From Hirudo medicinalis (Eukaryota > Annelida > Clitellata > Hirudinida > Hirudinidae), in NCBI GenBank assembly GCA_011800805.1, contig MPNW01000028.1, forward strand, positions 129,686 through 193,685: a stretch of DNA of 64,000 nucleotides, given 5' to 3'. Positions 1 through 14,255 of the stretch are shown one piece after another. The position numbers and the translations under genes are program-made. Each line of letters opens with the position of its first letter. Within the stretch, counting starts at the first letter, position 1. The notes beneath the pieces were generated by a model. That model was not told where the DNA came from, searched no databases, and worked only from the letters and a program-made list of their open reading frames with translations.

Positions 1-40
1 TATTGTTGTTGTTGTTGTTGTCGTTGTTGTCGTTGTTGTA
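1..40. repeat. TTG/TCG trinucleotide microsatellite
   Basis: The window opens inside a run of TTG triplets with scattered TCG variants. It is simple sequence in the intron upstream of the first visible anoctamin exon. From here to 752 I see no exon, only intron sequence and one short inverted-repeat element. Confidence 0.8.
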
Positions 41-179
41 TTAATCGAGACTTTACAACAGAGCAAAGTTATGTGAGCTGCGAGAGATTAAAGTACAAAT
101 AAGTAGCAGCTAAATGTTAATTAATTAGGTAATGTTTAAATCTGTAACTTGCTAGTCACCAGGGAGGTTGTCCTGCACA

Positions 180-332
180 CAGGGCCGCCGACAGAAATTT
201 CGAGCTCCTACGTTACATCACTTTGGTAATGAAAAAGCAAAAAAAAACAGGTTTTAAAACACGTGCGGGTTCCAAAAATTGATTGCCAGGCTCCTGGGCA
301 CTTCAATTCCCTGCACCCTCTCGACAGCCCTG
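180..332. mobile_element. Short non-autonomous hAT-like element (MITE)
   Basis: The left end reads CAGGGCCGCCGACAG and the right end, reverse-complemented, begins CAGGGCTGTCGAGAG, so the 153-bp element has imperfect terminal inverted repeats of the CAGGG type seen in hAT elements. The flanking octamers CCTGCACA and CTTGTATA match at 5 of 8 positions and the differences are C/T transitions, as expected of an old 8-bp target duplication. There is no coding capacity. Confidence 0.55.
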
Positions 333-752
333 CTTGTATATGATGACAATTATTATGTTTTATGCATAAAACCTTCAAGAATAATTCTCATTTGGACTTC
401 CGAAATTAAAAAATGTGCTTGGAGCTTGATTGAGACAATTATGACAATTTGAAGTTATGAATATTAAATTAATCTTGACAGCAAAATAATGAAATATATT
501 CTATTTGTAATTGGATTAAACATTTTCATACTTAAAAATGGAACAATTTTCCCAATATGAGTTGCCAATTCTTGAAAAATGAGAATGGGGCTCATTATAA
601 GCATTCGTTTGGAATGAAAATTGTAGACATTACTGAAGCATAAATTACAAAACAAAATTTAAAACCTGTGAACACCGTTAAGAAATGTTTGACAATTTAT
701 GTGTAAAAATGATTTAAAGCTATTACATAATAACTTTATAATAAATTTGCAG

Positions 753-2149
753 TTATGCAGTTTGGCTTCATCACAATCTTCGTAGCTGCTTTTCCCATAG
801 CTCCCCTGTTTGCCCTGCTGAACAACTGGTTGGAAGTGAGGCTGGATGCTCATAAATTCGTCTGCGAAACCAGGAGGCCAGTGGCAGAGAGGTGCCAAGA
901 CATCGGTGTCTGGTTCAAAATTCTCGATGGTTTGGCGCAGTTGGCAGTGATAAGCAACGTAGGTTTTGACTTGATCTTTGCAAATAAAAATGAAGTGGTT
1001 GTGCATTCTGGTGCACTTAACGAGGCAATTGACATTTTTTCTGATTAATGGACTTAAGTTCTATTTACTATTACTCAAGTACAAACCTTTTTTTACAGCA
1101 TATCGTGTTTGGATAACGAAATATTTGTTGACCCAGATTTGAGAAATAAGTTGAGAAAACTTGAGATAATTCATGTCAAGTATGAGTCATCGTAATTTGC
1201 TATTACATTCAGACAGGTTGTTAAATGCGCATAAGTATTCCGTGAAGCCAAGTCCCACTTAAATTAATTACTTTATTTGGAAGTAAAAGTAAAATGGTTA
1301 TGCTTCTTTTTATAACAGATGCAATAAAAATATGTTCGATCTAATAAATTAAGTAAAAACTCATCACTGGCAAATTAAACTCCTCTTCATTGATTCAGGC
1401 TTTCCTCATCGCATTCACATCTGAATTCCTGCCAAAGCAATTGTACTCGTACAAGTACAACAGCGACCTATCTGGTTACGTTAACTTCACCTTAGCCTGG
1501 GCACCTAATGGAACTATGGACGAACCTTGCAGGTTGAAGCCAATAGGATAATTGAGATTGCAGTATTTCCCACTTAATTCCATTTTTTTTGCCACTTCAG
1601 GTACAGGGACTTCAGAGATTCAGATGGAAATCGAACCGACTTTTACTGGCAACTGATGTGCATACGTATGGCATTCATCATCGTATTTGAGGTTACTTTG
1701 TGATTTCCTTTTATAAAATTTCCTCTTCCAAATTAATTGAGGCCAATTAATTCAATTTGATTTATATTACTCAAGTACAAACCATTGCTTACAGCATATC
1801 GTGTTTGGCATCTGCAAACTGATAGATATCATCGTCCCCGATGTTCCTGAGTCACTCTACGTCAAAATTAAACGAGAACACTTCCTGGCGAAACAAGCTC
1901 TTGCAGATGCTCAGACATTGGTGAGTGAGTCCAGCGAACATGACGGTATTAATTACACGTTTTTATACATACCATAGGATTATGGGTGATGACATTCAAG
2001 TTGACAGGTTAAGTCTTGGAGTAGTCCTGGGATAGTTAATCGTAGAAAGCGCCGAAAATTCTTAGCGTTTCAAAAACTATTTTTTTTTTTAGATGCTGGA
2101 GGACCCCACGCAGGAAGAAGCAGAAAAGTCCGTAGACTTGACAACGTAA
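753..2149 (+). CDS. Anoctamin (TMEM16 family), C-terminal five exons, 5' partial
   Basis: Anoctamins are membrane proteins working as calcium-activated chloride channels or lipid scramblases. Exons read at 753-958, 1399-1532, 1601-1691, 1795-1920 and 2093-2149, all with GT-AG borders and matching phases. The first encodes the family signature [20 protein letters not shown] followed by [13 protein letters not shown]. Its E and D correspond to calcium-coordinating residues of TMEM16A helix 8 by my recollection of the family. Next come the [13 protein letters not shown] segment, a glycosylation-prone extracellular loop (NFT, NGT), the conserved RYRDFRD block, the last membrane helix, and [20 protein letters not shown]. 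The C-tail is short and acidic and ends at TAA 2147-2149. The N-terminal half and earlier helices lie outside the window, so the subtype (ANO1-7 type) is not settled. It is convergent with the SRCR/ZP gene downstream. Confidence 0.93.
1071..1112 (+). repeat. Decoy copy of an anoctamin splice acceptor and exon start
   Basis: This 42-bp stretch nearly repeats 1767-1808, which spans the polypyrimidine tract, the AG acceptor and the first 14 bases of the fourth visible anoctamin exon. In the decoy the reading frame hits TAA after five codons (HIVFG then stop). It lies in the intron between the first and second visible exons, several hundred bases upstream of the true exon. Confidence 0.75.
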
Positions 2150-2821
2150 CAGTCACGCCCGTCGCAATCAATCACTATCACCAAACTTTACGTTCATTGT
2201 TTCATCACCATCCAATGTTAAGCATACTTATTTAATTAGGATCTGTAGGAATGCTGTGCCACTAACCTGCCCGTGCCATCGTTATCATGATAATGTACTT
2301 CTCCGATGCGATTTTAAACCACGCATTTGACGAAAGGTGCAATGACCCTGAATCCCCCGAGAGTTGAGCCAATTACCTCAAAATCGACCAAACTATTTGA
2401 ATGTGGAGTCGGGTGCAAGATCCCTCTGAGAAATGTTGTTTTTGGTCCTAAATGTCAACAGGCGCTACTAGCGCCACACACGTAGAAGCCACACGAGCTA
2501 TTTTTTGATGATTCAACTTCCAATCTCATTTAATTCCAGGCGAGTTTTGTGATATCGTGTTTTGTGATGCCATCACATTCATCAATTTCTCATCTTGCTT
2601 ATTCGAATTGTCATTCCGTGATTACAAACCCAGTTATGAGGAATACATGCAGGGAAAGGATTGTTTCAGTTGAACTGACAAATAAACTTCCTGAAAGAAC
2701 AACATTTTGGCTTTTTTAAACCAAACTCCTCAGGAATGTAAAGTCCAAGTAAATGACAAACAAGCGAGCACAAGATTCAAGCACAACTAATCGTAGCGGT
2801 GAGCATGAGTTAACAAATCCT
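2150..2821. other. Convergent 3' intergenic region with polyadenylation signal
   Basis: This is the presumed 3' UTR of the anoctamin gene and the shared tail region with the minus-strand SRCR/ZP gene. An AATAAA at 2681-2686 on the plus strand is a plausible anoctamin polyadenylation signal. No ORF here looks coding apart from the last exon of the minus-strand gene, whose stop is at 2822. Confidence 0.5.
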
Positions 2822-6540
<3,719 letters not shown>

Positions 6541-7246
6541 GTTGTTCTCGGGAAATTAAGAAGTCATACAACTGTTAACATACAAACCTCAACAACCGAC
6601 GCAACACGAACCTAGCCACCAGACGATAAATTTCCGGCGCGGACTAAACAAAATGGAAGGTCTGAAACTCTTTTTCACAGATGTTGAGGAAGCTCTCAAA
6701 TTTTGATAGTTCAAGATATTGCCAAAAGTATTTTATTAATAACATAAAAAATTAATTTGTAAATAGTTTTAAATGTCGTCTTAAAATGTTATTTAAATGT
6801 TGCCACAAATGTTTGGGGATTGCATTTGATGATTTTCTTTAAATAATATAAAACACTCGTTATTTGAAAAAAATTCATCCAATGCATGTTTTAAGCTTCA
6901 TCAAAATATTTTGATTCATTGCAGAACACTGTAAATTTGTAAAAGGCTGATTTTGATTTCGAAAGGTTTGTGGTACGTCGGAGCCTATCCACCATCAAAA
7001 AAAATCAACTATGCAAAACCTTTTAACCTCTTACAAGTGACAACCTAATTTTGCAAACTAATGTTCTATTCTCTAGAAACGTTTTTTTTTAATATGCTTT
7101 CCACTCGCTATTCATAGATCGAGCAAGAAAGTTCGAAAACTATCATGTTGTATCATTGATGATCATTAAGTTCATTAACGTCCGTCACATAGCTAGATGA
7201 TCAGGCAGTGCTCCATAATAATAAATGATGCCATCGTACTTCACCT
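6541..7246. other. Upstream region of the SRCR/ZP gene
   Basis: AT-rich non-coding sequence just 5' of the signal-peptide exon on the minus strand. It presumably holds the promoter, but I see no convincing TATA or initiator motif, and no ORF or repeat structure I can support. Confidence 0.4.
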
Positions 7247-7323
7247 TGTGAAGGCACTACAATCACCCTACCATTATATAGCCTCTTCCAAAGGGCGCTC
7301 CATGGCGGTGCAGACTGGGCTGA
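7247..7323 (-). mobile_element. tRNA-derived SINE, truncated copy 1
   Basis: It shares TGTGAAGGCACT, the TATATAGC block, and the GGGCGCTCC..GGCGGTGCAGACTGGG block with the copies at 16.7, 21.3, 56.0 and 63.2 kb. It stops before the internal promoter region, so only the 3' body is present. Like the other four copies it is oriented with its tail to the left, on the minus strand. Confidence 0.65.
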
Positions 7324-7763
7324 ACAAGTTGCATAACTTGAATGGGCGAACCCTTCAGCACGAGTAAAATTCCTCTTCAACGAGTTTCCTCCAAACGTTT
7401 ACAGTGGTCTTGAAGTCCCGACGGTACATAACTACTCTCACAAAACCCGGATTCATTATACTATGCTGCAAATTTTTGCTTTTTGTCCGATATTTTGAAT
7501 TTTTGATGCGATTTTATAGTATTTTTATGTGCTAATTCCAAATATAACAACCATTTTTCTGTATCACATAGGGTTTTTTTTGCAAAATCAAATTGAACAT
7601 TCAACTTTTATTAAAATTAGGCTAAAACTAGTGTCCATACAGACCAAGCTTGTAACACAGAAAAAAACAAGTTATAATAATTAATCCTCATTTTGTCAAT
7701 TAATTATTGTTAATATTATATTTAATTTAAAAAAACTTAAATTGATGAATTGTTGGGGAAAAC

Positions 7764-8323
7764 TCAATTAGGTAAAAAAAAAGCAGGTTTTCTGGATTTT
7801 CTTCCTTTCATGCTTACGACACAGTCTCGTTTTAGATTCCAGTAACAGTCTGCCATCATCCTGACATTCCAGTATCCCTGATATCTATACTCCATGTCCT
7901 TGATATCCTGGTGGAATTGTTCTCCTTGTTCCTCACTGATATTACCAAGGTTCTCGGGAAAATAATCCAGGTGGGAATGGAGGAAATGTAGCTTAAGACT
8001 CATGTTGCATCCTAGGGCGCAGTAGTGTCGCAGCATGGTTTAAACATACATTCTGTAATCTCTGTGTCTATAATTCTCAAGAAAATTGTCCACAACGCCT
8101 TTAAGAGAAACTCAAGCTTTGTGCTCTCAAGGGACGTCATTGTTTTTTCAAACATATCGTCGAAAAGTAACTTCCGAATTTGTGGGCCAACAAATACTCC
8201 TTCTTTCACTTTTTCATAGCTTACTGCCGAAAATTTGTTGCGAATGTATTTGAAGCAATCTCCTTCTTTCTATAGGGCCTTTACAAACTGCTTATACAGA
8301 CCCTTGATATGCAGTAATGGCAG
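7764..8323 (-). pseudogene. Broken C-terminal part of a repeat-borne protein (family A)
   Basis: Reading the minus strand and tolerating one in-frame TAG and one frameshift gives a continuous similarity-like track: LPLLHIKG, KQFVKAL, then KEGDCFKYI, KEGVFVGPQIRKL, CNMSLKLHFLHSHLDYFPEN, SEEQGEQFHQDIKDMEYRYQG and MMADCYWNLKRD. I recall this string of motifs from abundant uncharacterized proteins in arthropod and other invertebrate genomes, which suggests a transposon-carried gene. No function is known to me. The stop sits just after KAL and the frameshift near 8036, so this copy is dead. The matching N-terminal portion of the same family lies at 20.1-20.6 kb. Confidence 0.7.
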
Positions 8324-8384
8324 TCTAGTGGTGGGTCAATTAAACTCGTAGCACAATGATTTTAGATCCAAGCTTCGAATTGAG

Positions 8385-9143
8385 TCAAGGTGGAAATGAT
8401 GTAGAGATGTTATCATTGGTTATGGGAATACTGCTTGCTGTATTTTTTCCAATGTAGGAGAAATTATGATTGAATTGATTGGCAATATCCACTGAAGTAA
8501 GTAATTCATCTTTATCATTAAAAAATGAAAAAGAATTGCTTTTGGCATTGGATTGATATCCAATTAAAGATCTAATTAAGTCCCAAGTTTTATGCATATT
8601 GGATTTGTGTTTGAGGAAAAGTTTGTCATAATAAAAATTTTTTTGTGGCTAGTTTAGTTTTCTTGAGAGTATTTCTGAAAGAAATAAAAGTTTGTTTATT
8701 AAGATCTGTAGGATGTTTGAGAAAGATTCTATAAAGTTTATTTTTTATCTGTCATGACTTTAGTAGGGATGGAGACACCCAAGGTTGTTTGAAATTCCTG
8801 AAGGACCCATAATGAGACACAAGAGGAAAAAAGTCATTATACAGTCTTGAATAAATAGAAATAAAATTACTGTAAGCAGAACAAGGATCATCATTTAACA
8901 CAGAAGACCAATCATATGAACTAAGTAAATTGTGAAACTTATTTCTACAATTGATATCGTTCAGTCGAGTTTGCTTAGTTTTAATATTTGAATGATCAAA
9001 TTTTATAGGAATTTGNCATCATTTAACACAGAAGACCAATCATATGAACTAAGTAAATTGTGAAACTTATTTCTACAATTGATATCGTTCAGTCGAGTTT
9101 GCTTAGTTTTAATATTTGAATGATCAAATTTTATAGGAATTTG
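8385..9143 (-). mobile_element. Non-LTR retrotransposon (LINE) fragment, endonuclease-to-RT linker
   Basis: The minus strand reads as the linker between endonuclease and reverse transcriptase of a Jockey/CR1-type LINE: TRLNDINCRNKFHNLL, SAYSNFISIYSRLYNDFFPL, KQPWVSPSLLKS, then after a frameshift KNKLYRIFLKHPT, FRNTLKKTKLATKK, and finally KTWDLIRSLIG with DIANQFNHNFSYIGK. It ends at a stop (8385) before any RT catalytic motif, and the 5' part is missing, so it is a dead internal fragment. The right third is artificially duplicated at an assembly junction (see 8889-9143). Confidence 0.75.
8889..9143. repeat. 127-bp sequence repeated across a single N (assembly artefact)
   Basis: Positions 8889-9015 and 9017-9143 are the same 127 bases separated by one N at 9016. 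The identity is complete as far as I can read, which points to unmerged overlapping contig ends rather than a real tandem duplication. The true genome probably has one copy. Confidence 0.9.
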
Positions 9144-9236
9144 TAAAAATAATAATAATAATTAATAATAATAATTGTTAATATAATAATAAATTAATAA
9201 TAATAATGTAGTAATAATAAATAATAATAATAATTG
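9144..9236. repeat. AAT-rich microsatellite
   Basis: About 90 bp of imperfect AAT/TAAT units follow the LINE fragment directly. No coding potential. Confidence 0.85.
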
Positions 9237-9755
9237 TGTCAGTCGAAGGTTTGAGCTGATTAACAAGTGGGCTCAAAACGACCAATCCCCGCTCCAGGTG
9301 TACTTAAGCCACTTTTATTCTTGTAGTCAGTCAGAACTCAGCTGTCGAAAATTAATAATAAAATTTACCGTTTCATATCGTTTTTGAGAACTTGCCTATT
9401 TGTTTTGGACTTATATGAGTTCGTAGGCAAATGTTTTTCTGATTTCCAGGTAAAAACATTAGTTTTTGGTCTCTTAGTGACACATGTTTCATATTGGTCG
9501 ATTGAATTTATTGTTGTCGAATTGAACATTCAAATTGCCATCATTTCGTGTTTAATGTATGAATTCCACTTATAAAATTAAAATTTCACATTCGAATGCT
9601 ATGTGAGGTTGCGTCAGATTGAATTCTTATTCTTTTTCATCTTCACTCATCACCAATTTCTTCTCTTTGGCAGTCTCAGGGTCAATCAAGTTTTGAACAA
9701 ACAGTCAGCTTCTTGAGAAAAATCCAGGTAATTGTAATTTTGGTCGCATAGTGAC
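9237..9755 (+). other. Unassigned segment with one exon-like stretch
   Basis: Mostly AT-rich and without a supported gene. At 9674-9727 there is a 54-nt open stretch (SQGQSSFEQTVSFLRKIQ) bordered by TTTGGCAG before and GTAATT after, which looks like a small phase-0 exon. I cannot connect it to other exons with confidence. A gene on the plus strand running towards 12.6 kb is conceivable. Confidence 0.25.
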
Positions 9756-9945
9756 ATTATTTACTAGTTTTCGATTTGTCACCGAGTTTAACGTCGACTA
9801 AAATATCTAATAATTCTTTGTAATAGGACGCAAGCAGTCCATCAGAACACAAGCCCGTCGTATAGCTACGTCCACCGCAAAGGTCTTCTGCAGACAACTG
9901 TCTTGTTTCGGTCTCAGTGAGTTTGCATCATATTGAATTGTAATG
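9756..9945 (+). repeat. Direct repeat copy 1 (about 190 bp)
   Basis: This segment and 10201-10386 share the same order of blocks: a TTTACTAGTT start, a TTGTCACCGAGTTTAAC block, a TCTAATA..GTAATAGG acceptor-like block, AAGCAGTCCATCAGAACACA, and CGGTCTCAGTGAG near the end. They are diverged by roughly 15 per cent by eye. Between them lies simple AAT sequence. After the acceptor-like AG, copy 1 is open in one frame (RKQSIRTQARRIATST...) for about 30 codons, whereas copy 2 is open for longer in another frame. Confidence 0.7.
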
Positions 9946-9961
9946 TAATTTTTATTCCTTC

Positions 9962-10688
9962 TAATAATAATAATAATAATAGCAATGATAACAATAATAA
10001 TAATGATGATAATAATAATAACTATAACAACAACAACAGCAACATCAACAGCATTAATAATAAATGTAATATTAACAATAACAATAATAATAATATTAAC
10101 ATCAACACCAATAGTAATTGTAATAATAGTAATAGTAATAATTATAATAACAAACAAAATAATAATAATATTAACAATTACTATAATAACAACTTCAACA
10201 ATTATTTACTAGTTATCGATTTGTCACCGAGTTTAACTTCGACTAAAATATCTAATATTTGTAATAGGGGCAAGCAGTCCATCAGAACACAAGCCCATCC
10301 TGTAGGTCCAGGCAATCGCTAAGGTCTACTCCAGACTACTGCCCTGTTTCGGTCTCAGTGAGGTTGCATCATATTGAATTGTGATGGTTTATTAGTTACT
10401 TTTATTGTTCTTTTTCTTACTATTTTTATTCGTCATCTTCTTCTTATTATTATACTTCTTTTTCTTCTTCTTTTTATTCTTCATTTTATTTTTATTATTA
10501 TTATTATTATTATTTTTATTCTTTTTCTTCTTCCTTTTCTTCTTCATATTATTCTTCTTATTCTTATTTTTATTATTCTTCTTTTTATTTTTCTTCTTAT
10601 TTTTCTTATTATTTTATTCTTATTTCTTCTTGTTCTTCATATTCGTCTTTTTCTTCTTATATTCTTTCTTAATAATAATATTGTTAAG

Positions 10689-10734
<46 letters not shown>

Positions 10735-11930
10735 CAACAACGTTAATAATAATATTCTTCTTCTTTTTCTTCTTATTTTTCGTCTTCTTGTTCTTAAACT
10801 TCTTTTTCTTCTTCTTTTTATTCCTTCTAATAATAATAATAATAATAACAATAATAAAAATTGTAATAATAATAATAATAATAATAATAACAATAATAAA
10901 GACAATTTTTAAAAACTGACTTTAAAGCGAATTTTAACTGCTTAAACTCGGGAGCTCAAACAAAACATCCTCACTTATCGCTGAACAACTTCTTCTTATT
11001 ATTCTTCTTATTCTTATTATTATTGTTCTTCTTATTTTTATTCTTCTTGTTGTTTTTCTTCTTATTATTCTTCTTCTTATTATTCTTCTTTTTATTATTC
11101 TTCTTATTTTCTTCTTATTTTTCTTATTTTTTTTCTTCTTGTTCTTCTTCTTATTCTTCTTTTTATTCGTTCTAATAATAATAATAACAATTACAGTAAT
11201 AACCACAATAACAACAATAATAATAACAATATCAATGATAATATGTTAATAATAATAATTAATAATACCAATAATAATAATAGTGGTAATAACAATAACA
11301 ATTATTAATACCATTAATAATAACAACAACAACAACAATAATAATAATAATAATAATAATAACATTAATTATTATGATAACAATTACAGTAATAGCAACA
11401 ACAACAACAACAACAATAACAATATTATTAATAGTAACAATAATAATAAAAACAAAAACATCAACGACAATAAAAAAAATTCGGTAATAATAATGATAAT
11501 AATAACAACAACAACAACAATAATAATAATAATGATAAAAATGAATTAATATTTCTATTCATTCATTCATGAAATAATAATATTAACAACAACAGCAATA
11601 ATATTAATAACGGTAATTTTAATAATAATAATAATAATAACAACAATAATAATAATAGTTATATTAATAATAACAATAATAATAATGCATTAATAATTCT
11701 AAGAACAACAATAATAATAATAATAATAAAACCTTTAATAGTAATAATAATAACAATAATAATAACAATGTTAATAATAATATTCTTCTTTTTCTTCTGC
11801 TTATTTTTTTCTTCTTGTTCTTGTTCTTATTATTATTATTATTATTCTTTTTTTAATCATTCTAATAATAATAATTACAATAATAATAATAATAACAACA
11901 ATAACATCATGTTCATTAATAATTAATTTA
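9962..11930. repeat. Two-kilobase block of alternating trinucleotide tracts
   Basis: The block alternates AAT/AAC/AAC-rich runs (9962-10200, 10690-10745, 10828-10910, 11174-11780, 11860-11920) with TTC/TTA/TTT pyrimidine runs (10395-10680, 10755-10830, 10990-11170, 11785-11850). Unique islands remain at 10201-10390 (the second copy of a direct repeat) and 10911-10988. Long ORFs here are poly-Ile/Leu/Asn artefacts of the repeat. Runs of this kind are prone to slippage and to assembly collapse. Confidence 0.9.
10201..10386 (+). repeat. Direct repeat copy 2
   Basis: This is the second copy of the unit at 9756-9945, about 445 bp downstream of the first and separated from it by microsatellite. 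It keeps the GTCACCGAGTTTAAC, AGCAGTCCATCAGAACACAA and CTGTTTCGGTCTCAGTGAGG blocks. It may be a duplicated exon plus flanks or an old repeat unit. Confidence 0.7.
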
Positions 11931-12245
11931 CTTATTACTAGGGTTGTTATTTGAGTTTTTGTTTATTATGATGTCATCTGAATATGATTTTTCTCTTTAG
12001 CAATTCCCATCCATCAGTCATCGACAAAGACGACTAAAGAAAATTTCTGCTTCTCCGCTCTCTCATCATGAATACTCTGAGAACTTTACAAAATAATTTT
12101 GTTGTCTCCAAGTACTGCTACACTGCTAAGACCACTGCGAGCCTTAATTTTACGAATTTCAATATTGCTAATCTTACTGATTGGGTTGCATCTACGGACG
12201 GAAATCTTTACATAGTCCAAATATTGGAATTTTGTTAAGTGCACT

Positions 12246-12638
12246 GTGCACAGATCGGGAAGGATGAACGTATTTGGTCATTTGGCGCTACTCGCAGCGC
12301 AAGCAAGAATTGAGAGAATTATTGATACGTTGAACACTCGCAACGTACCTGCAATTTTAGATTTAGATACTGGTGTTCTACTTAACCTGACTTATTGTGA
12401 AACAACCCTAGGATTTCAACCGGATATTAGATTAATTTGCGAAGCTAATCAACATGTCAAGCTCATTAACCAACCAAATTCATGTGCCACAATAGTTTAT
12501 GACCTGGGAGATATTCATCGCATGTGTTCCTACCAAATCTTCCCATCCGGCAGAGTTATGATTAAAACACGTAACGAGGTCCTGGCTCATAACCAACTCC
12601 TTAATATTTCTCAATTAGTTGGGATTGCCGATTTATAA
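12246..12638 (+). CDS. Unrecognised ORF, 130 residues
   Basis: An open frame of 130 codons in AT-rich DNA, with balanced amino-acid composition (segments such as LDLDTGVLLNLTYCETTLGF and MCSYQIFPSGRVMIKTRN) unlike the simple repeats upstream. It contains four cysteines and NLT/NIS glycosylation sequons. A second open stretch at 12069-12236 (starts MNTLRTLQNNFVV, also with N-x-T sequons) precedes it in another frame, and a good splice acceptor (TTTCTCTTTAG) sits at 11989-12000. It may be one decayed gene with a frameshift, or exons of a gene whose other parts I cannot see. I do not recognise the family. No domain assignment. Confidence 0.4.
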   Translation: MHRSGRMNVFGHLALLAAQARIERIIDTLNTRNVPAILDLDTGVLLNLTYCETTLGFQPDIRLICEANQHVKLINQPNSCATIVYDLGDIHRMCSYQIFPSGRVMIKTRNEVLAHNQLLNISQLVGIADL

Positions 12639-13835
12639 CTTGTTCTCACTTGTTGAACCTTTTTTTTTAAACTTTTGGTTTTATTCGATGATGGCCACAC
12701 ATTCAGGAAGGTTTCGTCTTGTTCGTAAAAATATTCGGCATTTTTGTCATTAACTTGCGATTGCGATTAACTTTTAAAATCGCCTTTTTCACATTCAAAC
12801 AAATGTCGTGTTTCTAGTTTCTATTTGTGCGATATTTCCAATTAAATCACTGCATTTTACGGGTCCAGTTGATCAATTTGAGAGATGATTTGTGTTGTAT
12901 TAACTGTTGTCGGAACTATTACTCGCCAGGCTGTCAAGAGTTTATTTCAATATGGATTCTTTTAATAATTTAAAATAGCGTTCTTGATCTAAATATTTTA
13001 TCCTCCATTGTATGCTTTGTATATTGTATTGCGTTGTTGCTTTTAAAAGTCCAAACCCACTAGCTATCTTAGCAGGCCGAATTAAAGACCAACTTGGCGA
13101 GAAAGAACCTTTTTATTGGAATCACTTAACTCTTCTTAACTCTTACTCTCTTCTCTCGTCTAGGTGACCTGCATAAGAGTGGAATAGGTGAATAATTTAC
13201 CTCATTAGATGTTCACATATCTTAACATTGATCTGAGAGTACCAGTGTTTCTACTCACTTTTCTGTGATCTCAAAGGACGTTACTTTAAAATTTTCAGTG
13301 AGCTGCAACTAAGGAATAATTATTATTGTAAAAATAATAGGGTTAGAGCAACAATTCTGGGTAACGAGCTCTATTAACACTTTGTTGCGTCAAACAAGCT
13401 GATTAATGCAAGAATAATGACTGAATTATGGGCTATTGGGCAATATGTTTATTTTTTCATGAAAACATTTTTTGGCTCACCTTTTTGAGCTTTTTAATTA
13501 GTCTTGGGGATAAAATTGGATCGTCGTAGAAGGTTGAGGGAGGGGCGAAAAGCTGACGAGTTAGCCTTAATGAGCTCACCACAAGGTATTTTAAATATAT
13601 CTTTGATAAACTTGAAGCTTGATTTAAGGTCATAAAGTTGAACAGGTATTTATTCAGATCTGGGTAATTATCCTGGATTTGGAATTTATAATCATAAGTA
13701 ACACAATAGTATAATGATACACTATGATATGTTTATAAAATACATTTACCATTTCAAACCACCGAATACAGTTGTATCCCATTTTCTGTTAAATAAAAGA
13801 TTTCGATTAGATACACTTCGAGTTAGATGATTCCT
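12639..13835. other. Intergenic, nothing supported
   Basis: AT-rich sequence with short homopolymer runs. I see no convincing ORF, RNA gene or repeat beyond chance motifs. Confidence 0.4.
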
Positions 13836-13936
13836 ACCAGACATGGACCAAGTACTGAGGTCCAAGTACAAGTACAAGGGCCAAGTACGAGTGAGTACCT
13901 AAAATCGTCATAAGTACCAAGTAGCCCATGTCTGGT
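13836..13936. mobile_element. 100-bp inverted-repeat element (MITE-like)
   Basis: The ends are perfect 11-bp inverted repeats, ACCAGACATGG and CCATGTCTGGT. The inside is built from repeated CAAGTAC/AAGTACC heptamers. Flanks are TTCCT and TCTTA-like but I cannot define a clean target duplication. It could form a hairpin. Non-coding. Confidence 0.5.
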
Positions 13937-14255
13937 TCTTACAAAAGCATGGCAATTCTTACCAAATCATGCAGTACTGAACTAACAGTTAAATTGGCCA
14001 ATTTCCTTTGAACAAAATTAAATATTAAAAACTGATGTTGATTATTTGTTTGAATATTTTTGTAGACTAACATCGTAAATTCAGAGCTCCATGCATGATA
14101 ATTCATCATTTTCATATAAACGATGGTTTCCCTGCAAAAGAGCATTATTAACGAGTAATGGGCAACTTGTAAGCAAATGTAAGCTTAAATAATACACAAG
14201 ACTGGATTCCAAGTTAAATTTAATAATTTAATAATTATATTTAAAAGTAACGTTC

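Noticed and set aside
755..1048. A 97-codon anoctamin frame taken as one exon through to 1048
   Set aside because: The family match ends at ISN and a GT donor follows at 959. The rest does not resemble anoctamin, while the exon at 1399 continues it in phase.
8889..9143. A tandem duplication in the LINE fragment
   Set aside because: Exact 127-bp identity around one N fits an unmerged assembly overlap better than biology.
10374..10919. Long open frames rich in Ile, Leu, Phe or Asn across 9.8-11.5 kb on both strands
   Set aside because: They are translations of AAT/TTC trinucleotide runs and have no independent sequence content.
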